A stretch of DNA of 64,000 nucleotides from Streptomyces lavendulae subsp. lavendulae (lineage in GTDB: Bacteria > Actinomycetota > Actinomycetes > Streptomycetales > Streptomycetaceae). The notes below the pieces were generated by a model. It was not told the origin of the DNA, searched no databases, and worked only from the letters and a program-made list of their open reading frames with translations. Position 1 is the stretch's first letter, and each line of letters starts with the position of its first letter. The translations under genes and the position numbers were made by a program. The stretch spans positions 4,712,001 to 4,776,000 of the forward strand of contig NZ_CP024985.1 of the NCBI RefSeq assembly GCF_002803845.1, written 5' to 3'. Below are positions 24,478 through 33,471 of this stretch, piece by piece.

Positions 24478-25350
24478 TCACAGTGCCCCTTCCACGGCGC
24501 GGGCCACCCGAACCGCGTCGGCGGTCGCCCGTACCTCGTGCACCCGGACGGCCCAGGCGCCCTGGTGGGCGGCGATGGCCGAGACGGCGGCGGTGGCGGC
24601 GTCCCGCTCGCGGGCGGGCGGCGGGGCGGCGTCGGCCCCGCCGGCCAGGACGCGGCCGAGGAAACGCTTCCGCGAGGCGGCGACCAGCAGCGGGAAGCCG
24701 AGCTCGCGCAGCTCGCGGAGGTGGGCGACCAGCGCCAGGTCGTGCTCGGCGTTCTTCGCGAAGCCGAGGCCGGGGTCGACGACCAGCCGCTCGGGGGCGA
24801 TGCCGCCCGCGACGACGGCGTCGATACGGGCCCGGAGCTCGGCGGTGACCTCGCCGAGGACGTCCTCGTAGACGGCGAGGCTGTTCATGCCGTCGCTGAA
24901 CCCGCGCCAGTGCATGACGACGAACGGCACCTCGGCGGCGGCGACCGCCGGGATCATGCCGGGGTCGGCGAGGCCGCCGCTGACGTCGTTGACCAGGGTG
25001 GCGCCCGCCGCGACCGCCCGGTCGGCGACGGCCGCGCGCATGGTGTCCACGGAGACGGTGACGCCCTCGGAGGCCAGGCCGCGGACGACGGGGACGACGC
25101 GGCGCAGTTCCTCGTCGGCGTCGACGCGGGAGGCGCCGGGGCGGGTGGACTCGCCGCCGACGTCGACGAGGTCGGCGCCCTGGGCGACGAGGTCGAGGCC
25201 GCGCTTGACGGCGGCGGTGGTGTCGAACCAGCGGCCCCCGTCGGAGAAGGAGTCGGGGGTGACGTTGACGACGCCCATGACCCCGCAGCGGTCCCAGTCG
25301 GGCAGCCCTGTCACCAGGCCCCTGGAGGCGGGCCCGCGGTTGGTGTTCAT
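24478..25350 (-). CDS. folP: Dihydropteroate synthase
   Basis: 290-aa TIM-barrel enzyme condensing hydroxymethyl-dihydropterin pyrophosphate with p-aminobenzoate, the sulfonamide target. Pterin- and pABA-site motifs are GVVNVTPDSFSDGGRW, VDVGGESTRPGAS, VNDVSGG, DPGLGFAKN and LVAASRKRFLG. ATG 25350 begins the likely operon folP - NTF2-like - folB - folK - DUF3180, transcribed leftward toward folE. Confidence 0.94.
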   Translation of the reverse strand: MNTNRGPASRGLVTGLPDWDRCGVMGVVNVTPDSFSDGGRWFDTTAAVKRGLDLVAQGADLVDVGGESTRPGASRVDADEELRRVVPVVRGLASEGVTVSVDTMRAAVADRAVAAGATLVNDVSGGLADPGMIPAVAAAEVPFVVMHWRGFSDGMNSLAVYEDVLGEVTAELRARIDAVVAGGIAPERLVVDPGLGFAKNAEHDLALVAHLRELRELGFPLLVAASRKRFLGRVLAGGADAAPPPARERDAATAAVSAIAAHQGAWAVRVHEVRATADAVRVARAVEGAL

Positions 25351-25410
25351 GGTCCCAGGGTAGGGCCCCTGTCCTGGCCGGGCGGTGCGGTGGGGAGGGG
25401 CCCCCGCCGC

Positions 25411-25472
25411 GCGGGCCGCTCCCCGGGGGCTCCGCCCCCGGACCCCCGCTCCTCAAACGCCGGCGGGGCTGG
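25411..25472. repeat. Streptomyces-type dispersed intergenic repeat
   Basis: The stretch contains the hairpin CGGGGGC-TCC-GCCCCCG (25424-25440) followed by CCCCCGCTCCTCAAACGCC and GGCGGGGCTG. I recall this block recurring between genes across streptomycete genomes. It is non-coding, lies between folP and the next terminator, and is probably a REP-like element. Confidence 0.65.
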
Positions 25473-25513
25473 AAGCGGGGGTTCCGCACCTCAGGCGCCG
25501 GCCGGGCATGGCA

Positions 25514-25551
25514 ATGGGGCCGGCGCTGCGCTGTGGCAGGGCCGGCCCCAT
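25514..25551 (-). terminator. Terminator of the DUF2156 protein gene
   Basis: ATGGGGCCGGC (25514-25524) pairs perfectly with GCCGGCCCCAT (25541-25551), 23 bases after the stop of the minus-strand gene ending at 25574. Confidence 0.7.
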
Positions 25552-25573
25552 GGGTGGTGCCAGGCGGTGGCGG

Positions 25574-27421
25574 TCAGGCCGCCTGGACCTCGCGTTCCTT
25601 CTGGGCCGGGACCGTCGCGTGGTGGTGGGCGCAGGTGCGCACCGGCTTGGGCGGGCGGCGGCTGGCGAACAGGCGCGGCAGGGCCAGCGTCACGAAGCCC
25701 TCGGCCTGCATCACGGCGAAGCCGATGCGGGGCAGGTCACGGGTCTGGCGGTAGACCATGAAGCGCGGCTCCCAGCGGGGGCGGAACTTCGCGTTGAACT
25801 TGTACAGCGACTCGATCTGGAACCAGCGCGACAGGAAGACCAGCAGGCCGCGCCACATCCGCAGCACCGGGCCGGCGCCGATCTTCTCGCCGCGGGCCAG
25901 TGCCGATCGGAACATCGCGAAGTTCAGCGAGACCTGCTCGATGCCGAGCGCCGGGGACGCCTCCAGGGAGGCCACGATGAGCAGCTCGTTCATGCCGGGG
26001 TCGGCGGCGCGGTCGCGGCGCATCAGCTCCAGCGACATGCCGTCCTTGCCCCACGGGACGAAGTGCAGGACGGCCTTGAGGTCGCCGAACGGGCTGGTGT
26101 CGCCCTCCTCGACGCGGTGGGCGGTGGCGATGAAGCAGTCGCCGTCGCCCTCCTCGCCGACCCGGCCCAGGGCCATGGAGAAGCCGCGCTCGGTGTCGGT
26201 GCCGCGCCAGGCGGCGGCGGCGCCCCGTACCCGCTCCAGCTCCTCCTCGGTCAGCTCGCTGACCCGGCGGACCTGGGTGGTGTAGCCGTTGCGCTCGATG
26301 CGCTTCACCATCTGGCGGACGTTGCGCATGGGGCGTCCGGAGAGCGAGAAGTCTTTGACGTCGACGATCGCCTCGTCCCCGAGTTCCAGGGCGTCCAGCC
26401 CGGTCTCGCGGGTCCAGACCTCGCCGCCGGTCTCGCTGCAGCCCACGACGGCGGGGGTCCAGGAGTGGGCCTTGGCCTCCTCCATGAAGCGCTCGATGGC
26501 GCCGGGCCAGGCCTCGACGTCGCCGATCGGGTCGCCGGAGGCGAGCATCACGCCGGAGACGACGCGGTAGGTGACGGCCGCCTTGCCGCTGGGGGAGAAG
26601 ACGACGGCCTTGTCGCGGCGGAGCGCGAAGTGGCCGAGGGAGTCGCGGCCGCCGTGCTTGGCCAGCAGCTCGCGCAGCTTGGTCTCGTCGTCGGCGGTGA
26701 GCCGGGCGGCCGGGTGCTCGGGGCGGAAGGCCAGGTAGATCGTGGTGACGGCGGTCAGCATGCCGAGGGCGCCGAGGGAGTAGCCGACGGTCCAGGAGAC
26801 CCGGCCGGCGTAGGCGACGGGGCCCTCGAAGCCGAAGAGGCCGTAGACGACGTGGGTGATCTGCTCGTACAGGCTCGGGTGGCCGACGACCTTGCCCGGG
26901 TGGACGTTGACGATCACCAGGCCGAGCCCGATGGAGCCGGCGCTCATCAGCACGAAGTTCGCGAGCGCCTTCCAGCGGCTGCGCGGGTCCGGCAGGGCCT
27001 TGAACTCACCCTGGTGGCGTACCAGCAGTGCGAGGAGCACGGCCGAGATGACCACGCCGATGACGGAGTGGCGGTACGCGAACTGCGCCACGGCGCCGGC
27101 GGGGAGCAGGATGACGGCGGCCCGCCAGGCCCGGCGCTTGCGGCGCTTGAGGCCGTGCGCGAGCAGCAGGATGAGGACGCCGGCGCTGATGGCCAGCGCG
27201 GCGGCGAAGGGGCCCACGGAACCGGGCAGTACTTCGGTGACCGCGTGGATCCGGCTGTGACGGAACCGCGGGAAGACACCCGCGGCGATGTCCAGCAGAC
27301 CGACGATCATGACGGATGTGCCTACGAGGCCGGGGACGGCCTCCGGTCGTGGGCCTCGGAGGATTCGGCTGACCCGCTTCGGAACCTGTCCGGACTTATC
27401 GCCATCTATCCTGCTAGACAT
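25574..27421 (-). CDS. Phosphatidylglycerol lysyltransferase-like membrane protein (DUF2156)
   Basis: 615-aa protein. The N-terminal ~230 residues hold about seven membrane helices. The C-terminal ~330 residues are the DUF2156/MprF catalytic module (tandem GNAT folds), with DKAVVFSPSGKAAVTYRVVSGVMLASGDPIG at its start and GMSLELMRRDRAADPGMNELL further on. MprF-type enzymes move aminoacyl groups from tRNA to membrane lipids, lowering negative charge and giving resistance to cationic peptides; some actinobacterial members have other roles. There is no fused lysyl-tRNA synthetase domain, unlike mycobacterial LysX. It is divergent from the esterase gene, with a 152-base shared promoter region. 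Confidence 0.8.
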   Translation of the reverse strand: MSSRIDGDKSGQVPKRVSRILRGPRPEAVPGLVGTSVMIVGLLDIAAGVFPRFRHSRIHAVTEVLPGSVGPFAAALAISAGVLILLLAHGLKRRKRRAWRAAVILLPAGAVAQFAYRHSVIGVVISAVLLALLVRHQGEFKALPDPRSRWKALANFVLMSAGSIGLGLVIVNVHPGKVVGHPSLYEQITHVVYGLFGFEGPVAYAGRVSWTVGYSLGALGMLTAVTTIYLAFRPEHPAARLTADDETKLRELLAKHGGRDSLGHFALRRDKAVVFSPSGKAAVTYRVVSGVMLASGDPIGDVEAWPGAIERFMEEAKAHSWTPAVVGCSETGGEVWTRETGLDALELGDEAIVDVKDFSLSGRPMRNVRQMVKRIERNGYTTQVRRVSELTEEELERVRGAAAAWRGTDTERGFSMALGRVGEEGDGDCFIATAHRVEEGDTSPFGDLKAVLHFVPWGKDGMSLELMRRDRAADPGMNELLIVASLEASPALGIEQVSLNFAMFRSALARGEKIGAGPVLRMWRGLLVFLSRWFQIESLYKFNAKFRPRWEPRFMVYRQTRDLPRIGFAVMQAEGFVTLALPRLFASRRPPKPVRTCAHHHATVPAQKEREVQAA

Positions 27422-27573
27422 CGCTTCCCGTTGCTCCGCGAGAGATCATGTGGCCGAAGGCCGCGACAGCCTCCGGTGTGTGGTGCGTCCACTAGGACGA
27501 CATCGAGGAGGAGCGGGTTCACTCTTCCGTCGGAAAAATCTAGTCCTGCCATCAGAAAGTCGACTGACTGCTC

Positions 27574-28683
27574 ATGGGTCTCACCAGTAATACGGTTCTG
27601 GTCCTGGCCATCATCGCCGGTGTGCTGCTGTTCGGGGTGACGGTCTGGTTCTGGCCGAAGCTCTCGGGCCGTTCCTGGCGCGCGGTGTCCGGCCGGATCG
27701 GCCTCCTGCTCGCGACCCAGCTCGCACTGTTCTCGGCAGTCGGTCTCGCAGCCAACAAGTCCTTCCTCTTCTACGGTTCCTGGGCCGACCTGTTCGGCCA
27801 GGAGACGTCCATCGGCAAGGTCGTCGACCACTCGATGAGCAGCAAGGACATCAAGGTCATCGACAAGCAGAAGCTCGACGTGCCGGGCGGGGGCAAGCCG
27901 CAGGTCGGCGGTCAGATCCTGAAGGTTGCCATAACCGGGCAGAAGTCGAAGATAACGAGCCCCGGCTACGTCTGGCTGCCGCCGGAGTACTTCCAGCCGC
28001 AGCACAAGGAGCAGAACTTTCCCGCGTCGATCGTCCTGACGGGCTACCCGGGTACCGCAGAAAACCTGATCAAAGGGCTGAACTACCCCATGACGGCCTT
28101 CAAGCAGGCCAAGCAGGGCAAGATGAAGCCGATGATCCTGGTGATGCTCCGGCCGACCATCGCGCCGCCGCGCGACACCGAGTGCGTGGACATCCCCGGC
28201 GGTCCGCAGACCGAGACCTTCTTCGCGCAGGACCTGCCGCAGGCCATCCAGGGGACCTTCCGGGTCGGCAAGAAGCCGCAGAACATGGGCTTCATCGGGA
28301 ACTCCACGGGCGGCTACTGCGCCCTGAAGATCGCCGCGCACCACCCGCAGACCTTCGGTGCCGCCGTGGGCCTGTCCGCGTACTACAAGGCCGCGGACGA
28401 CGCGACGACCGGTGACCTGTTCCACGGGGACGACAAGCTGAAGAAGCGCGCGGACGTGCTGCACAGCCTGGACAACAAGAAGCCGACCGGTACGTCCTTC
28501 CTCGTCACCACCAGCGAGAAGGGCGAGGACAACCTGAACGACACCAAGAAGTTCATCAAGCTGGTCAAGGGCCCGGACCGGGTCTCCTCGATCATCCTCG
28601 ACAGCGGTGGCCACAACTTCAACACCTGGCGCCGGGAGATCCCGCCGATGCTGGTGTGGATGAGCGGTCGCATGCAGGCCTGA
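27574..28683 (+). CDS. Membrane-anchored alpha/beta-hydrolase esterase (antigen 85-like fold)
   Basis: 369-aa protein with two N-terminal membrane helices (about residues 7-27 and 40-60) and an extracytoplasmic hydrolase domain. The nucleophile elbow is GNSTGGYCALKIAAHHPQTF (G-x-S-x-G), and a C-terminal SGGHNFNTW supplies the catalytic His. The strand-rich YVWLPPEYF and FPASIVLTGYPGT segments are typical of the esterase/Ag85 family. In corynebacteria relatives are mycolyltransferases; streptomycetes lack mycolates, so the substrate is unknown. Confidence 0.8.
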   Translation: MGLTSNTVLVLAIIAGVLLFGVTVWFWPKLSGRSWRAVSGRIGLLLATQLALFSAVGLAANKSFLFYGSWADLFGQETSIGKVVDHSMSSKDIKVIDKQKLDVPGGGKPQVGGQILKVAITGQKSKITSPGYVWLPPEYFQPQHKEQNFPASIVLTGYPGTAENLIKGLNYPMTAFKQAKQGKMKPMILVMLRPTIAPPRDTECVDIPGGPQTETFFAQDLPQAIQGTFRVGKKPQNMGFIGNSTGGYCALKIAAHHPQTFGAAVGLSAYYKAADDATTGDLFHGDDKLKKRADVLHSLDNKKPTGTSFLVTTSEKGEDNLNDTKKFIKLVKGPDRVSSIILDSGGHNFNTWRREIPPMLVWMSGRMQA

Positions 28684-28702
28684 TCCCGCGGGGACAGGTG
28701 CA

Positions 28703-28728
28703 GGGCCCGGCTCCGGTCGGGCCCTTTT
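28703..28728 (+). terminator. Intrinsic terminator after the esterase gene
   Basis: GGGCCCG (28703-28709) and CGGGCCC (28718-28724) with an 8-base loop, followed by TTTT, 20 bases past the stop. It also faces the end of the ABC ATPase gene on the other strand. Confidence 0.75.
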
Positions 28729-28758
28729 CGTTCTCCGCTTCCCGCCGCCCGGCGCCCT

Positions 28759-29730
28759 CTACGCTTCCCGCGCCCCTTGCAGGTCGGCCCGGCGCAGTGC
28801 CCGGTGGACGCCCTCCGGGGTCAGTACGCCGGCCAGCGCGCCCGTTTCCGGATCGGTGACCCCGATCCGCCCCGAGTCCTCCTGGAGGAGGGCCGCCAGC
28901 GCCTCGCGCAGCGAGGCCCCCAGGGACACCGTCCCGGCCGGGGCCGGGCCCTGCGCCGGGGCCAGGTCGGCCGCTTCGACGGGGGTGACGGCGAGCCGCC
29001 TGAGGCCGCGGTCCGCGCCGACGAAGGAGGCCACGTACGCGTTGGCCGGCGCGGCGAGCACCTCGGCGGGCCGGGCGAACTGCTCGATGGTGCCGTGGCC
29101 GTAGACGGCGATCCGGTCGCCGAGCCGGACGGCCTCCTCCAGGTCGTGGGTGACGAGCAGGATCGTCTTGCGGACCGTCTTCTGCAGGGCCAGGAACTCG
29201 TTCTGGAGCCGCTCGCGGACCACCGGGTCCACCGCCCCGAAGGGCTCGTCCATCAGCAGCACCGGCGGGTCCGCGGCCAGTGCGCGGGCCACGCCGACGC
29301 GCTGGCGCTGGCCGCCCGACAACTGCTCCGGGTACCGGCTGCCGTAGACGGCCGGATCCAGCCCCACCAGTTCGAGCAGCTCGGCCGCCCGCGCGCGGGC
29401 CCGCGCCTTGGGGGTGCCGGTCAGCCGGGGGACGGTCGCCGTGTTCTCCAGCACCGTCTTGTGGGGGAACAGCCCGACCTGCTGGATGACGTAGCCGATC
29501 CGGCGGCGCAGCGCGACGGGGTCCGCGGCGGCGATGTCCTCGCCGTCCAGCAGGATCCGGCCCGAGGTGGGCTCGACCAGCCGGTTGACCATCTTCATGG
29601 TGGTCGTCTTGCCGCAGCCGGACGGTCCCACCAGCGTGACCAGTTCGCCCTCCGCGACCTCGAAGGACAGGTCCTCGACGGCCGTCGTCCCGTCGGGGTA
29701 GCGCTTGGTCACATGCTCGAATCGGATCAC
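28759..29730 (-). CDS. ABC transporter ATP-binding protein, glycine betaine/choline type (OpuA/ProV-like)
   Basis: 323-aa cytoplasmic ATPase. Walker A is GPSGCGKTT, the Q-loop VIQQVGLFPHKTV, the signature LSGGQRQRVGVARAL, Walker B VLLMDEPFGAVDP and the switch HDLEEAVRL. After residue ~245 there is a CBS-like C-terminal region (GRIGVTDPETGALAGVLTPEGVHRAL), as in OpuA ATPases where it senses ionic strength. GTG 29730 follows GGGAGGA by eight bases. It is divergent from, rather than in line with, its two permeases and binding protein. Confidence 0.88.
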   Translation of the reverse strand: MIRFEHVTKRYPDGTTAVEDLSFEVAEGELVTLVGPSGCGKTTTMKMVNRLVEPTSGRILLDGEDIAAADPVALRRRIGYVIQQVGLFPHKTVLENTATVPRLTGTPKARARARAAELLELVGLDPAVYGSRYPEQLSGGQRQRVGVARALAADPPVLLMDEPFGAVDPVVRERLQNEFLALQKTVRKTILLVTHDLEEAVRLGDRIAVYGHGTIEQFARPAEVLAAPANAYVASFVGADRGLRRLAVTPVEAADLAPAQGPAPAGTVSLGASLREALAALLQEDSGRIGVTDPETGALAGVLTPEGVHRALRRADLQGAREA

Positions 29731-29880
29731 CCGGCCATCCTCCCGCACCCGGAGCCGGGATTTGTGAAGGGCGTGTTGCCCGCGTGCGAAGGAATCAGGC
29801 CATCGTCCGCGCCGGGGGTTATGGTCGCTCGTGGTCGTATATCCGAATCGATGTTCGTGCGGTGAAGGGAGGTGGGGGAC

Positions 29881-30570
29881 GTGACCGGGCAGAGCTGCCT
29901 GGTGGCCAACGACTGGATCTGCTGGGACTACGTCAGCTCCCGCGCCCAGGAACTCACCGACGCCACCGTCGAACACGTCTGGATCACGGCCGTCTCGGTG
30001 CTCATCGGCATCGCCGTGTCCGTTCCGCTCGCGCTGCTGGCCCGCCGCGGCCGCCGCTGGGCGGCTCCCGTGCTCGGGCTGACCACCCTTCTGTACACGG
30101 TCCCCTCGCTGGCCATGTTCTCGCTGCTGCTGCCGTTCTTCGGGCTCTCGGCGGCCCTGGTGGTGACCGGCCTGGTGCTGTACTCGCTGACCATCCTGGT
30201 GCGCAACGTACTGGCCGGCCTGGAGGCCGTCCCCGAGGACGTGCGGGAGGCCGCGCGCGGGATGGGCTACGGCCCCGCCCGGCTGCTGTGGCAGGTCGAA
30301 CTGCCGCTGGCGCTGCCCGCGCTGCTCGCCGGGGTGCGGATCGCCACCGTCTCGACCGTGGCCCTGACCACCGTCGGCTCCATCGTCGGCAAGGGCGGGC
30401 TGGGCAACCTGATCGCCCCGGCCGTCAACAGCTCCTTCAAGGCCCAGGTGCTCACCGCCTCCGTGCTGTGCGTCCTGCTCGCGCTGGTCGCCGACCTGCT
30501 GCTGCTCGGGGTCCAGCGCCTGCTGACGCCGTGGACCAGGGCCGCCACCCGTACCGCGAAGGGGGCCTGA
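29881..30570 (+). CDS. ABC transporter permease, glycine betaine/choline type
   Basis: 229-aa inner membrane permease with about five helices and the EAA-like loop EAARGMGYGPARLLWQVELP that contacts the ATPase, followed by the family signature TVGSIVGKGGLGNLI. GTG 29881 is favoured by GGAGG eight bases upstream; GTG 29872 is alternative. It is the first gene of a plus-strand operon with the second permease (4-base gap) and the binding lipoprotein. Confidence 0.88.
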   Translation: MTGQSCLVANDWICWDYVSSRAQELTDATVEHVWITAVSVLIGIAVSVPLALLARRGRRWAAPVLGLTTLLYTVPSLAMFSLLLPFFGLSAALVVTGLVLYSLTILVRNVLAGLEAVPEDVREAARGMGYGPARLLWQVELPLALPALLAGVRIATVSTVALTTVGSIVGKGGLGNLIAPAVNSSFKAQVLTASVLCVLLALVADLLLLGVQRLLTPWTRAATRTAKGA

Positions 30571-30574
30571 GGCC

Positions 30575-31240
30575 GTGGGCGCGCTGGGCGGGGCCTGGGA
30601 CTGGCTGGCGGACGGCGCCAACTGGTCGGGCGAGAGCGGTGTCTGGCACCGGCTCGCGGAGCACGTGTACGTCAGCGGGATCGCCCTGGCCATCGCCTGC
30701 GCGGTGGCCCTGCCCCTCGGGCTGTGGCTCGGCCACCTCGGCAGGGGCGGCGCCCTCGCCGTCAACGTCTCCAACATCGGGCGGGCCGTCCCCGTCTTCG
30801 CGGTGCTGGCCCTGTTCATGGTCTCGCCGCTGCGCAACGCCGGCTACCTGCCGACCGTCGCCGCCCTGGTGCTGTTCGCCGTGCCCCCGCTGCTGACCAA
30901 CGCCTACGTGGGCATGCGCGGGGTGGACCGCTCGGTGGTCGAGGCCGCCCGGGGCATGGGCATGTCGGGCGGCCAGCTGTTCCTGCGGGTGGAACTCCCG
31001 CTCGCGCGCGGCCTGGTGATGACCGGGCTGCGCTCCGGCGCCGTGCAGGTCGTCGCCACCGCCACGATCGCGGCGATGGTCGGCCAGGGCGGCCTCGGCC
31101 GGATCATCACCGCCGGCTTCAACACGTACAACACCGCGCAGGTCGTGGCGGGGGCGCTGCTGGTCGCCCTGCTGGCGCTGCTGGTGGAGGGCGTCCTGGT
31201 GGCAGTGGACCGACTGCTGCTGCGCACGCCGTCCCGCTGA
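30575..31240 (+). CDS. ABC transporter permease, glycine betaine/choline type (second subunit)
   Basis: 221-aa permease paralogue of the preceding gene, again with the coupling loop EAARGMGMSGGQLFLRVELP and the AMVGQGGLGRIITAGF signature. It starts at GTG 30575 four bases after the previous stop. The paired permeases probably form a heterodimeric channel. The operon resembles OpuB/OpuC-type or ProU-like osmoprotectant importers; the specific ligand is inferred. Confidence 0.88.
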   Translation: MGALGGAWDWLADGANWSGESGVWHRLAEHVYVSGIALAIACAVALPLGLWLGHLGRGGALAVNVSNIGRAVPVFAVLALFMVSPLRNAGYLPTVAALVLFAVPPLLTNAYVGMRGVDRSVVEAARGMGMSGGQLFLRVELPLARGLVMTGLRSGAVQVVATATIAAMVGQGGLGRIITAGFNTYNTAQVVAGALLVALLALLVEGVLVAVDRLLLRTPSR

Positions 31241-31280
31241 TCCCGTGACCCCCGTCCCCACCCCGAAACGGAGTACCTCC

Positions 31281-32264
31281 ATGAGCAAGTCCACGCGTGT
31301 CCTCGGCGCGTCCCTGGGCGTCCTGGCCCTGACCGTGTCGCTGGCCGCCTGTGGCGGCGACAGCCTGGAGAAGACCAAGGACGGCGGCTCCTCCGCGTCC
31401 GCCCCCGCCGGGGGCGGCAAGGGCAAGCTGGTGATCGGCGCGGCCGGCTTCACCGAGTCCAACGTCCTGGCCGAGCTGTACGCGCAGCTGCTCCGGCAGG
31501 AGGGGTACGGCACCTCCATCACCACGGTCGCCAACCGCGAGCTGTACGAACCCTCCCTGGAGAAGGGCGAGATCGACGTGGTCCCGGAGTACGCGGCCAC
31601 CCTCGCCGAGTTCCTCAACGCCAAGGTCAACGGCAAGGACGCGCCCAAGGACAAGCCCGTGGCCTCCAGCGACGTGAACGCCACGGTGGCGGCGCTGGAC
31701 AAGCTCGCGTCCCCGCTCGGTCTGAAGGCCCTGCCGGCGGGCGAGGCCGTCGACCAGAACGCCTTCGCCGTGAACAGGGAATTCGCCCAGAAGAACAATC
31801 TGAAGACGCTTTCCGACCTCGGAAAGTCCGGGCTGAAGGTGAAGATCGCGGCCGGTGACGAATGCTCCGTACGTCCCTTCTGCGCACCCGGGTTGGAGAA
31901 GACGTACGGAATCCAGGTTTCCGGGATCGACCCCAAGGGCGTGGGTACCCCGCAGGCCAAGCAGGCCGTCAAGGACGGGGCGGACCAGCTGGTGCTGACC
32001 ACCACCACCGACGCCACGCTCGACGGCTACGGCCTGGTCCTGCTGGAGGACGACAAGAAGCTCCAGAACGCCGACAACGTCCTCCCGGTCGTCAACGCCA
32101 AGGACGCGGGCTCCCCCGACGTCGCCAACGCCCTGGGCGACCTCACCAAGGTCCTCACGACCGCCGACCTCGTCGAGCTGAACCGCAAGGTGGACGCGGA
32201 GCGTGCGAAGCCGGCGGACGTCGCGAAGGCCTATCTGGAGTCCAAGGGCCTTCTGACGAAGTAG
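31281..32264 (+). CDS. Glycine betaine/choline-type ABC substrate-binding lipoprotein (OpuAC/QAT family)
   Basis: 327-aa secreted lipoprotein. Signal peptide with lipobox LAAC (Cys at residue 24), a Gly/Ser-rich linker, then the OpuAC domain (LVIGAAGFTESNVLAELYAQ, IDVVPEYAATLAEFL, and the later DGADQLVLTTTTDATL). ATG 31281 is preceded by GGAG. It would deliver quaternary ammonium osmolytes to the two permeases upstream. Confidence 0.88.
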   Translation: MSKSTRVLGASLGVLALTVSLAACGGDSLEKTKDGGSSASAPAGGGKGKLVIGAAGFTESNVLAELYAQLLRQEGYGTSITTVANRELYEPSLEKGEIDVVPEYAATLAEFLNAKVNGKDAPKDKPVASSDVNATVAALDKLASPLGLKALPAGEAVDQNAFAVNREFAQKNNLKTLSDLGKSGLKVKIAAGDECSVRPFCAPGLEKTYGIQVSGIDPKGVGTPQAKQAVKDGADQLVLTTTTDATLDGYGLVLLEDDKKLQNADNVLPVVNAKDAGSPDVANALGDLTKVLTTADLVELNRKVDAERAKPADVAKAYLESKGLLTK

Positions 32265-32297
32265 GAGTTACGGGATTGAGGGGAAATCGTGGGGTAA

Positions 32298-32323
32298 CCG
32301 CCCGGTAAGAGTTTGCCGGGCGG
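32298..32323 (+). terminator. Hairpin after the osmoprotectant transporter operon
   Basis: CCGCCCGG (32298-32305) and CCGGGCGG (32316-32323) with a 10-base loop, 33 bases past the stop. No T-tract. Confidence 0.55.
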
Positions 32324-32362
32324 GTATCCCGCGCGAGGGCCACGCCCTGTAAATTTCAGGCC

Positions 32363-33424
32363 ATGCCCCGTGGACGCCACCGCAATCCCGAACCCCTCCA
32401 CCGTCTTCTCGCGCCGAGCGCCGTCGCCGGGGTCGGCGTGGCCAGTGCCGGTGCGGCCTGGCTGCTCGCGGAACCGCTGCCGCTGCGGCTGCTCGTGGCG
32501 CTCGCGGCGGCCGCGGGCGTCGGTGGCGCCGCGCTCATGCGGTCCTGGGACCGGGCGGCCGGCCGCCGGGTCGCGGAGCTGGCCCGCGAACGGGTCAAGG
32601 ACGAGTGGAAGACGGACGAGCGGATAGCCGAGCTCGAATCCGATCTGGAGGAGGCGCGCGTCCTGCGCGCCCGGCTCGACACCAAGCTGCGGGCCAAGCG
32701 CGTCGAACTGGCGGGCCTGCGGGGCGAACACGCCGCGCTGCTGCGCCGCTACGCCACCGCCGAGACCGAGCGCGCCAGTGCCCTGGAGAAGCGCCGGCTG
32801 CTCGCGATCGAGGCCGCCGCGGCCCCGGCGGCCGGGGCGAAGGAACTGCCGGCCGTCTCGGAGGAGCGCACCGGCAGCGGCGCCCCCACCCCCGTCGGCT
32901 ACGCACGGGCCAACGCGGCGCTGGTCGCCCTGCTGCGCAAGGCGGAGGCGAACGCCGCGGGCTCCGCGGCCAAGGCCCTGACCCCGGCCCCGCCCACGGG
33001 CCCCGGTACGCGCCCCTCCGCGGGTACGGCGGCGGCCCCCGACGCCGGGGCGCACACCCGCCCGGCGGGCGGCGTCCCCGCGCCGGCGGTCCCCGCGCGC
33101 CGCCCGGCGGCGACGGTGGCCCCGTACGCGGCCCAGCGCCGCTCCGCCTCGCGCGTCGAGGGCGGCTTCGACTTCTTCGGCACCAAGACCACCGCCCAGG
33201 CCCGTGCCGCGATCGAGTCCGTGCAGAACGAGGACCTGGCCGACGTGGTCGGCGCCGAGGCCCTCGCCGTGCACAAGGCCGAGTCCGAAGGCTCCCCGGC
33301 GGGGCCGGAGTTCAAGCCGGCCACGCCCGAACAGCGCGCGCTGGGCCAGGTCATCGACCTGACCGAGCACGACGAGACCGAGCCGATCGACGTCGTCGGC
33401 CTGCGGCGGACGGCGATCTCCTAG
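32363..33424 (+). CDS. Conserved membrane-anchored coiled-coil protein of unknown function
   Basis: 353 aa. A short basic N-terminus is followed by two hydrophobic helices (about residues 17-60), then a charged coiled-coil (about 65-150, with many Glu/Arg/Leu heptads such as RIAELESDLEEARVLRARLD). An Ala/Pro-rich low-complexity linker (about 155-260) leads to an acidic C-terminus starting near GGFDFFGTKTT. The topology suggests a cytoplasmic scaffold tethered to the membrane. I do not recognise a named family. Confidence 0.65.
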   Translation: MPRGRHRNPEPLHRLLAPSAVAGVGVASAGAAWLLAEPLPLRLLVALAAAAGVGGAALMRSWDRAAGRRVAELARERVKDEWKTDERIAELESDLEEARVLRARLDTKLRAKRVELAGLRGEHAALLRRYATAETERASALEKRRLLAIEAAAAPAAGAKELPAVSEERTGSGAPTPVGYARANAALVALLRKAEANAAGSAAKALTPAPPTGPGTRPSAGTAAAPDAGAHTRPAGGVPAPAVPARRPAATVAPYAAQRRSASRVEGGFDFFGTKTTAQARAAIESVQNEDLADVVGAEALAVHKAESEGSPAGPEFKPATPEQRALGQVIDLTEHDETEPIDVVGLRRTAIS

Positions 33425-33435
33425 GCCCCGCCGCT

Positions 33436-33456
33436 CCGTCCACAGCCTGTGGACGG
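33436..33456. terminator. Hairpin between convergent genes
   Basis: CCGTCCACA and TGTGGACGG are perfect 9-base arms around GCC, centrally placed in the 47-base gap between opposing stops; probably bidirectional. Confidence 0.6.
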
Positions 33457-33471
33457 AAGGGCCCGGGCCGG

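Noticed and set aside
33436..33456. Possible DnaA-box-like sequence (GTCCACAG)
   Set aside because: It is one arm of a terminator hairpin between convergent genes; a single site with no cluster and no origin context.
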